Made by a program: the position numbers and the translations under genes. Shown here piece after piece: positions 41,517 to 50,111 of a DNA stretch of 64,000 nucleotides. The DNA lies in contig CADBBH010000005.1 in the NCBI GenBank assembly GCA_902792905.1, positions 1 through 64,000 on the forward strand. Direction: 5' to 3'. Source of the DNA: Oscillospiraceae bacterium (GTDB lineage: Bacteria > Bacillota > Clostridia > Oscillospirales > Acutalibacteraceae). The notes beneath the pieces are model-generated. The model ran no database searches, had not been told where the DNA came from, and was given only the letters and a program-made list of their open reading frames with translations. How positions within the stretch are numbered: the stretch's first letter is position 1; the number at the start of each line of letters is the position of its first letter.

Positions 41517-44500
41517 ATGAAAAAGAGGTTCAGGAAAACTCTGGCGCTGCTGCTTGCAGCCCTGATGATTGCCGGGCTTGTGCCGGGGTTCTCACTCTCC
41601 GCTTTCGCGGACAGCACAGATGATTCTCCTGTCAACTATGATTATCCTGTCATCGCCGCGGACAGTGAGGCAGAGGTAACCTTGGATAACGGGGAGAGGG
41701 CTTATTTCAAATTTGTCCCCGAAAAGACGGATTACTACGCTTTTTACTCAACCGCTGAAAACATGGATACATATGGCTATATCTATCTGGTCAATCCTGC
41801 AGAGGCGGGCGCTGTTGCTAACCTTGCCAATGACGACGGCGGAATCGGAAACAACTTCCGTATAGAATATGTTCTTGAGGCGGAAACCGTTTATTATCTC
41901 GGAGCAGGATTCTGCGGCAGCGGTTATTCCGGCACTTATACAGTAAAACTTGAAACCCTTCATGAAAATGACGGGTGGGGTGAGGAGGATATCGCCGTTC
42001 AGCCCACCTGCACGGCAGAGGGCAGCGCGAGTGTGGTCTGTAAGCACTGCAACGAGACTTACTCCGTTCCCATCGAGAAGATTCCTCATACGGATGAGAA
42101 CGAGGACGGAATCTGCGATGTCTGCGAAGAGGTATTCTGCCACTATATCACCGAAGGTCAGAATTACACAGCCGGATATGCTGCGGGAGAGAAATACGAG
42201 CTTCGCTTCAAGTGCCTTGTGACAGGGGACTATAAACTTACAGATAATTCAAACTATTACAATCGTTATTTCCTTGATCCCGACGGAAACCGGTTTTATG
42301 AGAGTTGGAACGGAGTATACTATTATTATGCATTGGAAGAGGGAAAAACCTACTCTCTGATTTATGAATCCCCCAACTATGAAAGCTCTATAGATGTTAC
42401 AATCAATCATTATCATTCAGACGCGGATGATGACATGGATTGCGATATCTGCGGTCAGGTTTACCGCTTCGCAGTTGAGGAGGATAAATTATCCGAATAT
42501 ACCGTTCCTGCCGGAGAGATGATTGAGCTGCTCTATACACCCGAAGTGAGCGGAGAATACCGTGTCACCTGCACATACGGAGAAAGCGGCTCCTGCTGGA
42601 GCTCCAGCTTATTAAATCCCGAAGGCGAATCCTTATACGGCAACTATAACGCTTATGATTTTGAAGCGGGAAAAACATACAGCAGGTTTCTCTTTAACGG
42701 CGATGAAGAAGATGATACCATCTCAACTCTCTTTATCCATAAGCATATTGACTCAAACGGCGACGGCGCCTGCGATAAATGCGAAAAGCAGATTCTGAAG
42801 GCGATAAATGTTGACGAGGAAACCGAGATTACCATCCCCGCCGGTGAGAATATGAGACTGTCATTCACTCCGTCAAAAACCGGCAAATACAGGATTAAAA
42901 GCCCGAACAACGCAGTGGCTTACGCATTATATGACAGTGCCGGAAACTCAATATATACTTATGGAGAAATAAACCTTGATGCCGGAACGACATACTATGC
43001 TGAAATTTCAAATAATTACTCGCGTGAGTGCACTTTCAGCTTCACGGTTGCCCATGCCCATGTGGATGCGGACGGCGACGGTGTCTGTGATCTCTGCGAA
43101 GAGCAGTTCGCATCCGTAATAGCAGAGCATGAGGTGGCGGAGCTGCAGATGGACGCAGGCGATGAAGGCCTGGCCATATTCACCTGCCCGAGGTCCGGCA
43201 AATACTATTTCTGGTATTCAAGCAGAAACGGCAGCGGCAATTTCAGCAGTATCACTGATTCAGACGGCGGTTACGTTACTAATAACGGCAACAATTCTTA
43301 CACTCTTACAGAAGGCAAAAAATATTTTGCAAAATTCTACGCTTACGATTCCGGCACAACTTATGTGTGCGCCTTTGCTCATGTTCATGCCGATACCGAC
43401 GGCGACTGTGTCTGCGATATCTGTGAAGAAACAGTTTTCACCGAGCTTACCGAAGGCGTTTCGGCAAAAATCAGCATAGCCAAAGGCGATTATGCAATCG
43501 CAGTTATCAAGCCGTCAGCATCCGGTGAATATTCTATCAACTACAGCGGCAATGTCAGCACGGATCTGACCAGAGCCGACGGCGGCTATGTGGGTTACGG
43601 CCAGAACGGCAGAATACTGACCGCCGGCGAAACATATTATTATAACCTGCGAAGCTATAATTTGAAAGCTGAGAACTGCAGCGCAATATTCAGTCATGTT
43701 CACAAGGATTCCGATTCCGACCATAAGTGCGATATCTGCGGCGAGGCATTTGAATACACCATCATTGAAGATCAGCCGCTCGAGCTTACTCTCGGCTATA
43801 TGGAGACCGCAAGGGTTATATTTGAATGCGAAAGAACCGGAAAATACATAATCCGGACAGATAGTTTAAGCTACGGCAGCGTTTACTGCGACGGCCAATA
43901 TGTCAGCAACGACTCCAACAGCAGATACAGCTTCACAGCCGGCAAGGTTTATGAATTCACAGTCACCGGATACAACACAAGCGGTCCGAAGAACGGCACT
44001 GTATTGCTTAAGCACTGCCATGTCGATGCAGACAATGATATGCTCTGCGATATCTGCGAAATAAAATACCGCTTTACGGCAACGCTTGATGAGAAACTCA
44101 GTTTTGAAGTTCCGGCAGGCGAGCAATATGAGGTTCTCTTCACACCCGAGGCCGACGGCACGTATTCTTTCGAAAACTCTTTCAGCAGCGGCAGCGTTTA
44201 TCAGGGCAACAATTATGTTTCCGGCGACTGGGATTCTTATAATAACAGCTCAGTCTATAACCTCAAGGCCGGCAAAACTTATACTTATGTATTATACACC
44301 GAGTCTGTGGATTTACCGATTAGCATAACCGTCAGACATGCCCACAGCGGACCCGAGACCGTTATCCTCGCGCCAGGCATCGCTTCGGACGGCTTCGGTT
44401 ATATAGTCTGCAAAGACTGCGGAGAAACCATATACGGCATAATTCAGAACAGAGCCAATTCTTCAAGCGAGGGCGAGACCGATGAGTTGCGCTATGAAGT

Positions 44501-46154
44501 ATATACAAAGGGAAGCAAAAAAGAAATCAGAATCACCGGTGTTAAACAGCCCTGCCCCGAAAACCTTGTAATTCCTTCTGAAATCAACGGAATACCGGTA
44601 ACCTCGGTAAATAGTTATTTTGCTGAAATGGGAACCCAAAATCTCAAGAGCGTTACACTTCCGGATACCCTGGTTTCAATCGGCAACGGCGCATTCCTTT
44701 TCTCCGGCATTGAGTCTGTTACAATTCCCGACAGCGTAAAGGTCATCGGCGAGATGGCATTCGCATTCTGCAACAATCTCAAAGAAGTGGAACTCGGCAC
44801 CGGCGTTGTCTATATCGGAAAAGACGCTTTCGCCGCGACACTCAGCGACGAAGATCGCGAGATGCTCGAAATCATGATTCCGTTTGAGAAGCAGATGATT
44901 GAAAAAGAATTACAGGAATACTTTGAATATTTGTCCGAGGCATTCGGCACCGAAATCACAAGCTGGGATCAGCTTCTTGAAGCAGCCGAAGCCAATCCCG
45001 ATGTACTCTCTCCCGATGAGATTCAGGATTTGATGTATGAAGTATCAATGACCGAAACGATGATGGAAATGTATCAGCAGATCCTTGATATCGAAGGTTC
45101 ATCGATTGAAACCATCGTTTACGGCGGCAGCGAAGAGGAATTTGAAGAAATAATCATCGCTCCGGGCAATGAGATTTTTGAGACGGCTGACCTTTTCTAT
45201 AACGGAGCCGTGCTCCACACCGCGACCTTAAAGGCCGACGGCGAAGTAATCGGCACAGTCAAATTCGCAGAGGGACAGAAGTCCATTGATCTTCCCGAAG
45301 TTCCCGAGAAAGAGGGCTATACCGGCTCCTGGCCCGAGTATTCGCTCGGCACCGAGGATATAACAATCGAGGCCGTTTATAAAATCAACAGCTATTACGC
45401 AGTCTATAAAGACGGCGAATCCACCTGGATGACAGCCCAGATGGAATATGGTTCACCTCTTCTCAGCCCCGAGAACAATCCCGAAAAAGAAGGCTATGAA
45501 TTCGGCGGCTGGCTTGATGCCGACGGCAAAACGCCCGGGGATTATGATGGAATGCCCGCGAAGGATCTGACATTTGACGCGGTCTGGATTGCGAAGACTT
45601 ATACCGTAACCTTCAATACCGACGGCGGCAGTGAAATCGCACCTATCAATGTTGCATACGGCGCTCCCGTTCCCGCACCTGCAGCCCCGACCAAGGAAGG
45701 CTTCGTATTCGACGGCTGGTCACCCGCCCTTCCCGAAACGATGCCCGCCAATAATATAACCGTGACCGCTCAGTGGAGAGTTGCCAATCCGACGGCAGGC
45801 GCAGTTCTTAAAACCGGTTCCGGCAAGACGGTTGACTTCCGCGCGAGCGTGACGGTCATCGCAAAGGCGGAGAATGTTCCCGACGGATACATTGTAGCAA
45901 TCTATGATGCCGACGGAAACGAGCTCGTCAGAGGCGACAAATCCGGCGCGACACACACTGCAAACGAAATGAGAGATGGCAAAACCTTCGTCGCCAAAGT
46001 TATTGATGCGGGCGGAAATGTTCAGTCCGACGCAAACGGCGGCAGGCTCGAAAAGAGCGTTGAAGTCAAGGTCAAGGCCGGCTTCTTTGATAAGATTATC
46101 GCCTTCTTCAGAGGCCTCTTCAGAATCCTTCCCAAGGAAACCATAGAACCGTAA
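41517..46154 (+). CDS. Large secreted surface protein: seven beta-sandwich/metal-linker modules, LRR, B repeats, aromatic tail
   Basis: 1545 residues with signal peptide (cleaved near AFA, residue 31). Residues 45-160 form a PPC-like beta-sandwich. Seven modules of 105-110 residues follow, each joined by a linker of the form HxHxDxDxDxxCDxC at His 191, 300, 410, 515, 624, 729 and 835 (for example HVDADGDGVCDLC). Next come BspA-type LRRs (about 1000-1110), a Glu/Met-rich helical stretch, InlB-type B repeats (YTVTFNTDGGSEI and GFVFDGWSP, about 1235-1420), an Ig-like domain and the C-terminus GFFDKIIAFFRGLFRILPKE. No LPXTG signal or SLH domain is seen. It is probably a cell-surface adhesin or glycan-binding protein. 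Confidence 0.85.
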   Translation: MKKRFRKTLALLLAALMIAGLVPGFSLSAFADSTDDSPVNYDYPVIAADSEAEVTLDNGERAYFKFVPEKTDYYAFYSTAENMDTYGYIYLVNPAEAGAVANLANDDGGIGNNFRIEYVLEAETVYYLGAGFCGSGYSGTYTVKLETLHENDGWGEEDIAVQPTCTAEGSASVVCKHCNETYSVPIEKIPHTDENEDGICDVCEEVFCHYITEGQNYTAGYAAGEKYELRFKCLVTGDYKLTDNSNYYNRYFLDPDGNRFYESWNGVYYYYALEEGKTYSLIYESPNYESSIDVTINHYHSDADDDMDCDICGQVYRFAVEEDKLSEYTVPAGEMIELLYTPEVSGEYRVTCTYGESGSCWSSSLLNPEGESLYGNYNAYDFEAGKTYSRFLFNGDEEDDTISTLFIHKHIDSNGDGACDKCEKQILKAINVDEETEITIPAGENMRLSFTPSKTGKYRIKSPNNAVAYALYDSAGNSIYTYGEINLDAGTTYYAEISNNYSRECTFSFTVAHAHVDADGDGVCDLCEEQFASVIAEHEVAELQMDAGDEGLAIFTCPRSGKYYFWYSSRNGSGNFSSITDSDGGYVTNNGNNSYTLTEGKKYFAKFYAYDSGTTYVCAFAHVHADTDGDCVCDICEETVFTELTEGVSAKISIAKGDYAIAVIKPSASGEYSINYSGNVSTDLTRADGGYVGYGQNGRILTAGETYYYNLRSYNLKAENCSAIFSHVHKDSDSDHKCDICGEAFEYTIIEDQPLELTLGYMETARVIFECERTGKYIIRTDSLSYGSVYCDGQYVSNDSNSRYSFTAGKVYEFTVTGYNTSGPKNGTVLLKHCHVDADNDMLCDICEIKYRFTATLDEKLSFEVPAGEQYEVLFTPEADGTYSFENSFSSGSVYQGNNYVSGDWDSYNNSSVYNLKAGKTYTYVLYTESVDLPISITVRHAHSGPETVILAPGIASDGFGYIVCKDCGETIYGIIQNRANSSSEGETDELRYEVYTKGSKKEIRITGVKQPCPENLVIPSEINGIPVTSVNSYFAEMGTQNLKSVTLPDTLVSIGNGAFLFSGIESVTIPDSVKVIGEMAFAFCNNLKEVELGTGVVYIGKDAFAATLSDEDREMLEIMIPFEKQMIEKELQEYFEYLSEAFGTEITSWDQLLEAAEANPDVLSPDEIQDLMYEVSMTETMMEMYQQILDIEGSSIETIVYGGSEEEFEEIIIAPGNEIFETADLFYNGAVLHTATLKADGEVIGTVKFAEGQKSIDLPEVPEKEGYTGSWPEYSLGTEDITIEAVYKINSYYAVYKDGESTWMTAQMEYGSPLLSPENNPEKEGYEFGGWLDADGKTPGDYDGMPAKDLTFDAVWIAKTYTVTFNTDGGSEIAPINVAYGAPVPAPAAPTKEGFVFDGWSPALPETMPANNITVTAQWRVANPTAGAVLKTGSGKTVDFRASVTVIAKAENVPDGYIVAIYDADGNELVRGDKSGATHTANEMRDGKTFVAKVIDAGGNVQSDANGGRLEKSVEVKVKAGFFDKIIAFFRGLFRILPKETIEP
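42085..44120 (+). repeat. Seven-fold intragenic repeat coding PPC-like domain plus Asp/Cys linker
   Basis: Period 315-330 bp. DNA identity between units is modest, but the linker codons for DxDxDxxCDxC recur seven times. A final degenerate unit (HAHSGPE, near 44335) lacks the Asp and Cys residues. Confidence 0.8.
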
Positions 46155-46174
46155 AAAAACAATCAAATTTCAAC

Positions 46175-46208
46175 GCCCTCTCCTTCGGGAGAGGGCTCTT
46201 GTTATTTT
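46175..46208 (+). terminator. Terminator after the large repeat-protein gene
   Basis: GCCCTCTCC (46175-46183) with GGAGAGGGC (46188-46196), TTCG loop, then TCTTGTTATTTT. It resembles the stem after cysS. Confidence 0.8.
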
Positions 46209-46337
46209 GACGTTACATTATCGACAATATGTGTTCACTGCCACTTGATTTTTTATTTTTCCTGTGATAAATTAACGATGTAACATGTGTAACCCCCTAA
46301 ATATGTGCAATTTCTTTCGGGTAAAGAGGAAATAAAA

Positions 46338-46784
46338 ATGAAAAAAGTATTGATTGCGACGCTGGTCCTGATTTTCTCCGCCCTGCTTCTCACAAGCTGC
46401 GGCGCAAAGAACGAATCAGCTACAATAACCATCGCCGTCGTTTCATCCGCCGAAAGAGCGGCCGGCATGCTGACCGAAGCCTATAAGGTTAAAGAGAATG
46501 TTAAATTCTCAACCGAAATCACGGATGCGGAGCAGGCGCTCGATTCTCTTAAAAGCGGAAAAGCCGACTTCGCGCTCATCGACCGGGTGCTGACAGATGA
46601 GGAAAAAGCTTCGGGCCTTACCGAAACGGCATTTGCCTCTCTGAAGGATGCTCCGAACAGTATGATTTATATTATCGCCCCGCAGGATATCGGCGAATCC
46701 GCCGCGGGATTCAGAGATTATATCTTATCATCTTCCGTGAGCGATATTCTTGCATCGGCGGGCCTTGTCACCGCAGGCGCTTGA
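46338..46784 (+). CDS. Small lipoprotein resembling part of a periplasmic-binding protein
   Basis: 148 residues from ATG 46338 (AGAGGAA upstream), with lipobox LTSC near residue 22. The mature part has TITIAVVSSAERAAGMLTEA, LKSGKADFALIDRVLTDEEK and FRDYILSSSVSDILASAGLV, patterns seen in PstS-like and other type-2 substrate-binding proteins. At about 125 mature residues it covers only half of such a fold. It may be a reduced binding protein or a remnant under selection. No transporter genes are adjacent. Confidence 0.65.
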   Translation: MKKVLIATLVLIFSALLLTSCGAKNESATITIAVVSSAERAAGMLTEAYKVKENVKFSTEITDAEQALDSLKSGKADFALIDRVLTDEEKASGLTETAFASLKDAPNSMIYIIAPQDIGESAAGFRDYILSSSVSDILASAGLVTAGA

Positions 46785-46825
46785 TTTGATAACCCCCCCT
46801 TGAATATACCATCTTACAACGAAGG

Positions 46826-46853
46826 ACCCGACCGCTTTACGGCTGGGTTTTTC
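46826..46853 (+). terminator. Terminator after the 46338 lipoprotein gene
   Basis: ACCCGACCG pairs with CGGCTGGGT (one mismatch) across CTTTA, followed by TTTTTCG. Confidence 0.75.
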
Positions 46854-46867
46854 GTTTATATAAAATC

Positions 46868-46895
46868 AAAAGCTCTGTCATCGGACAGAGCTTTT
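46868..46895 (-). terminator. Terminator of the tRNA-Thr transcript
   Basis: Perfect stem AAAAGCTCTGT/ACAGAGCTTTT around CATCGG, directly 3' of the minus-strand tRNA; T-rich on both strands. Confidence 0.85.
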
Positions 46896-46897
46896 AT

Positions 46898-46973
46898 TGG
46901 AGCTACTGGTCGGACTCGAACCGACGGCCTGCGCATTACGAATGCGCTGCTCTACCAACTGAGCCACAGTAGC
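46898..46973 (-). tRNA. tRNA-Thr (anticodon CGT)
   Basis: 76 bases with encoded CCA. Acceptor GCTACTG pairs with CAGTAGC, T as discriminator. D-arm GCTCAGTTGGTAGAGC, anticodon stem GCGCA/TGCGC with loop TTCGTAA (CGT), T-loop GGTTCGAGTCC. It is the only intact copy in the array described at 46974-47312. Confidence 0.95.
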
Positions 46974-47312
46974 ATATAATGATATTCTCTTTTCAACTGC
47001 GGTATGCGCTGCTCTTCCCTCAGAAACATAGTCGCACTGCTCCTCGTAGCGTCGCATTGCTCCTTGTTTCTTCACCTCACCGCCTCGCTGTATCCGCCAC
47101 CGGCGGCGCTTCGGCGGTTCGCCCAACTGAGCCACAGTAGCATAAAATGATATTCTCTTTTCAACTGCGATATGCGCTGCTCTTCCCTCAGAAACATAGT
47201 CGCCTCGCTCGCTTGAAGCGCTTCGCGATTCTCCTTGTTTCTTCACCTCACCGCCTCGCTGTATCCGCCACCGGCGGCGCTTCGGCGGTTCGCCCAACTG
47301 AGCCACAGCAAC
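46974..47312 (-). repeat. Two tandem interrupted copies of the tRNA-Thr 5' half
   Basis: Two units of 168 and 171 bp lie between the promoter and the intact tRNA. Each has tRNA bases 1-19 (47123-47141 exact; 47294-47312 with two changes), an insert of 107 or 110 bp, then tRNA bases 21-32 AGAGCAGCGCAT (47004-47015; 47172-47183), then a spacer CGCAGTTGAAAAGAGAATA. The anticodon and everything after it are absent. The inserts are nearly identical except for a central stretch of about 30 bp. They hold GC-rich inverted repeats (CCGCC...GGCGG). The rest of 47313-47510 is AT-rich and holds only two promoters. Confidence 0.85.
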
Positions 47313-47335
47313 ATTTCTGTTTTCAACGCTTATGT

Positions 47336-47364
47336 ATTATACTTTATATAAAGAGATTTTGCAA
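47336..47364 (-). promoter_or_regulatory. Promoter of the tRNA-Thr array
   Basis: Minus strand TTGCAA (47359-47364), 17-bp spacer, TATAAT (47336-47341). Start is expected near 47329, 17 bases before the first interrupted tRNA copy, so both copies are transcribed as a leader of the real tRNA. Confidence 0.7.
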
Positions 47365-47440
47365 GAAAAATTTTGAATTCGGGCAATTTTTTGCCGATTT
47401 TTACAATTTCGAAACATTTATTTAATAATAATACCTTGAA

Positions 47441-47469
47441 TTGACGGCTGAAAAAATGTATTCTTTAAT
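47441..47469 (+). promoter_or_regulatory. Promoter of the 47511 gene cluster
   Basis: TTGACG (47441-47446), 17-bp spacer, TTTAAT (47464-47469), about 40 bases before the start codon. Confidence 0.5.
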
Positions 47470-47510
47470 TGTCGAAAGATGAACTTTCCGCAAAAGGAGT
47501 TGTCTTATAA

Positions 47511-48677
47511 ATGAAATTCAAAAGTATAATTGCAGTGGTTCTCGTATTCTGCTGTATCATCGGATTCACCGCCTGCCGTAAAATAGAGTCAAACGGCGAA
47601 TTCGAAAAAGTCAGTGAGGTTTACGTCGTCGGCGAAGACGGAGAAGAACATACCCTCGCTGCGGCCGTTAATCAGGATACAGGCGAAACCGAATATTATT
47701 ACGAGGATAATGAAGGCGCAATCATCACCGTCAAGGCGAAAGAGGGAACCTTCGGCAAAACTCAGTTCTATGTGACGGACAATGCCGGCAAAGAGGTCAC
47801 CGTCAAGGCAAAGGTTGAGGAGAAGACCGTCACCGCAAGAACAAAAAGAAGTGAAAACACTTCGGAATATCAGGATGTTTCGCTCACACCCGAGCAGGAA
47901 TCTTTCCTTCAGAATTTTGAAAATGCCGATCCCGAGCAATATCTTGACAAGAACGCGGAAACCGCTACCCTTGCAATGGGCGAAGGTATCCATGATATGG
48001 AGAAAATCAGCACTTCCGTCATCTATTATCCCGGCGACAGCTCATCATCCTCATCGGGCAACAATCAGCAGCAGGGTAACAAGAATCAGCAGTTCTTCAA
48101 TCAGCTTTCAAAGAAGAGCGAATATACTCTTAAGTTTACAATGAGAAGCGATACCGACGGTCAGGTCTCGATGATGCCCGTTACCATCGTCAAGAAGGGC
48201 AACAATATGTATATGGAAATGTCGATGCCCGTTGACGCAAGCGGAAACGGAAAATCCACAGGCAGCATGACCGTAAAGGTTTATATCAAAGACGGAAAAT
48301 GCAGAGCATATCTGCCCAATCTCAAAGCATATTTCGAACTGCCCAATGAATCTTATAAAGAAATGATGGAAGAGGTCGCTCTCGGTATGCAGTCCACAGA
48401 CCAGACCGGTTATCAGGGCACCGTCAAGGCCATTCTCAATGGTAAATCCTATGATGTGGATATCTATGAGAATGACGGCAACACCGTATATTACTATTAC
48501 AGCGGCGCTACTCCCAAGAGAATTGAATCCACCGCAAAAGACGGCTCAAGCTCAATTCTCGAATATACTCAGATTGCCTATACAGCAGATAATAAGTTCT
48601 TCACGGAGCCTATCGGATATATCAACATGACCGATCTTATGAGCGGCGATTCGAATATATTCCCGGGTCTGAATTGA
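47511..48677 (+). CDS. Lipoprotein of unknown function
   Basis: 388 residues with lipobox FTAC near residue 22. It has an acidic beta-rich first half, a Ser/Asn/Gln-rich low-complexity linker (PGDSSSSSSGNNQQQGNKNQ near 172-191), and a second half with LPNLKAYFELPNESYKEMME that resembles outer-surface lipoproteins of the LolA/LppX-like kind in pattern only. The stop codon overlaps the SDR start by one base. First gene of a long plus-strand run up to mntP. Confidence 0.7.
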   Translation: MKFKSIIAVVLVFCCIIGFTACRKIESNGEFEKVSEVYVVGEDGEEHTLAAAVNQDTGETEYYYEDNEGAIITVKAKEGTFGKTQFYVTDNAGKEVTVKAKVEEKTVTARTKRSENTSEYQDVSLTPEQESFLQNFENADPEQYLDKNAETATLAMGEGIHDMEKISTSVIYYPGDSSSSSSGNNQQQGNKNQQFFNQLSKKSEYTLKFTMRSDTDGQVSMMPVTIVKKGNNMYMEMSMPVDASGNGKSTGSMTVKVYIKDGKCRAYLPNLKAYFELPNESYKEMMEEVALGMQSTDQTGYQGTVKAILNGKSYDVDIYENDGNTVYYYYSGATPKRIESTAKDGSSSILEYTQIAYTADNKFFTEPIGYINMTDLMSGDSNIFPGLN

Positions 48678-49408
48678 TGAAAAAAGCCGCTTTCATCGCC
48701 GGAGCATCCGGAGGAATAGGCAGCGCGATTGCCCTGCGCCTCGCGAAAGAGGGCTTCCATATCGCCTGCTGCTATAATAAAGACAAAGAGGGAATTACGG
48801 CACTGAGCAAAATGCTCGACGAGGCCGGTGCGGACTATGCTGTTTATCAGCTGGATGTTTCGGATTCCCTTGAAACACAAAAGGTTTTCACAGAAGCTGC
48901 CGAAAAATCCGGCGGCTTCTCAGTGCTTATAAACTGCGCCGGCGTGTCGCTGAATAAGCTCCTGACCGACACTTCGCCCGAAGAATTTGATACTCTGGCA
49001 GGCGTTAATTTCAAGGGAGTTTACAATACCTGCCGCGCAGCAATACCCGATATGGTCAGAGAAAAATACGGCCGAATTATCAATATATCCTCAATGTGGG
49101 GAATTTACGGCGCATCCTGCGAGACGGTTTATTCCGCCACAAAGGCGGCGGTCATCGGCTTCACCAAGGCGCTCGCAAGAGAGCTCGCGCCGAGCGGAAT
49201 CAATGTAAACTGCATCGCTCCCGGAGCGATTGATACAAAGATGAATGAAAACCTCTCCCCTGCCGAAAAAGAGGATTTTGCCGCTCAGATACCTCAGGGA
49301 CGCTTCGGCTCGCCCGAGGAAATTGCGGGAATCGTATCATTCCTCGCGGGCGAGGATTCGTCATACATAACTGCTCAGGTTATCACCGCAGACGGAGGGC
49401 TCACATAA
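48677..49408 (+). CDS. Short-chain dehydrogenase, probably EF-P 5-aminopentanone reductase-like
   Basis: 243 residues. Rossmann motif GASGGIGSAI (residues 9-18), NCAG, catalytic Ser in ISSMWG and YSATK with Tyr and Lys. It is in the FabG-like SDR family. The segment SSMWGIYGASCETVYSATKA is the pattern I know from YmfI-type reductases, which finish the 5-aminopentanol modification of elongation factor P in Bacillus. This reading is an inference, and a plain 3-oxoacyl-ACP reductase is the alternative. It is coupled to radC downstream (TAATG). Confidence 0.75.
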   Translation: MKKAAFIAGASGGIGSAIALRLAKEGFHIACCYNKDKEGITALSKMLDEAGADYAVYQLDVSDSLETQKVFTEAAEKSGGFSVLINCAGVSLNKLLTDTSPEEFDTLAGVNFKGVYNTCRAAIPDMVREKYGRIINISSMWGIYGASCETVYSATKAAVIGFTKALARELAPSGINVNCIAPGAIDTKMNENLSPAEKEDFAAQIPQGRFGSPEEIAGIVSFLAGEDSSYITAQVITADGGLT

Positions 49409-50109
49409 TGAGCAATAAGAAATATCCTCACGCTGCGCACAGGCAGAGAGTCCGCAAGGCGTTTCTTCAGAGCGGAACCGAAAATATCCCCGACCGCGGT
49501 CTGCTTGAATTCCTGCTTTTTTATGCGATTCCGCGCAGAGATACAAACGATCTCGCGGCGCTGCTGCTGAAAGAATACGGCTCACTCAAAGCGGTGCTTG
49601 ACGCTCCGTACGATGAACTGATAAAAATCGAAGGCATAGGTGAAAGCGCAGCGTTGCTTCTCTCTTCCCTGCCCGAAATCTCAAAACGTTGCGACGGAAA
49701 AAGAATAAGCCCGAAGGCAATTTATGAGCCGGGCGAAGCCGAAAGCTTTGTAACAAGACTCTTTGAAGGAACGGAAAACGAGGAATTCTATATTATCTGC
49801 GTTGATGCCGCTCAAAGAGCCGTTGCCTGCGAAAAACTCGCCTCAGGCGATGAGAGCAGCGTCAGAGTAGATAAAAAAGCGGTGCTGAAAACTGCGTTTG
49901 AAAACGATGCCGATTCCGTGATTCTCGCCCACAATCATCCGAAAGGCGAAGCGGCCCCTTCAGAGGCCGACATTGAACTGACAAAAGATGCCGGGCGTCT
50001 GCTTGCCGAAACAGGCATCAGACTTGCCGACCATATTATCTGCGGCGCGGGCGGCTGCCTTTCGCTCGCATCAACAGCTAAATTCTCATATATTTTTACG
50101 GGGGAATAA
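49408..50109 (+). CDS. radC: RadC-family JAB-domain protein
   Basis: 233 residues. An N-terminal helix-hairpin-helix region (YDELIKIEGIGESAALLL) precedes the JAB/MPN metalloprotease-like domain with HNHPKGEAAPSEADIELT, the metal site of RadC. The family was linked to DNA repair, but its real function is not settled. Length is normal. It overlaps the SDR stop by one base and is two bases before udp. Confidence 0.93.
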   Translation: MSNKKYPHAAHRQRVRKAFLQSGTENIPDRGLLEFLLFYAIPRRDTNDLAALLLKEYGSLKAVLDAPYDELIKIEGIGESAALLLSSLPEISKRCDGKRISPKAIYEPGEAESFVTRLFEGTENEEFYIICVDAAQRAVACEKLASGDESSVRVDKKAVLKTAFENDADSVILAHNHPKGEAAPSEADIELTKDAGRLLAETGIRLADHIICGAGGCLSLASTAKFSYIFTGE

Positions 50110-50111
50110 AG

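Noticed and set aside
46878-47306. 142-residue minus-strand ORF
   Set aside because: It is the translation of the tRNA-Thr and its interrupted copies (ends VAQLVEQRIRNAQAVGSSPT, a well-known tRNA artefact).
46974-47312. Possible CRISPR-like array
   Set aside because: Only two long units with tRNA homology, no short repeats and no unique spacers; no cas genes in the window.
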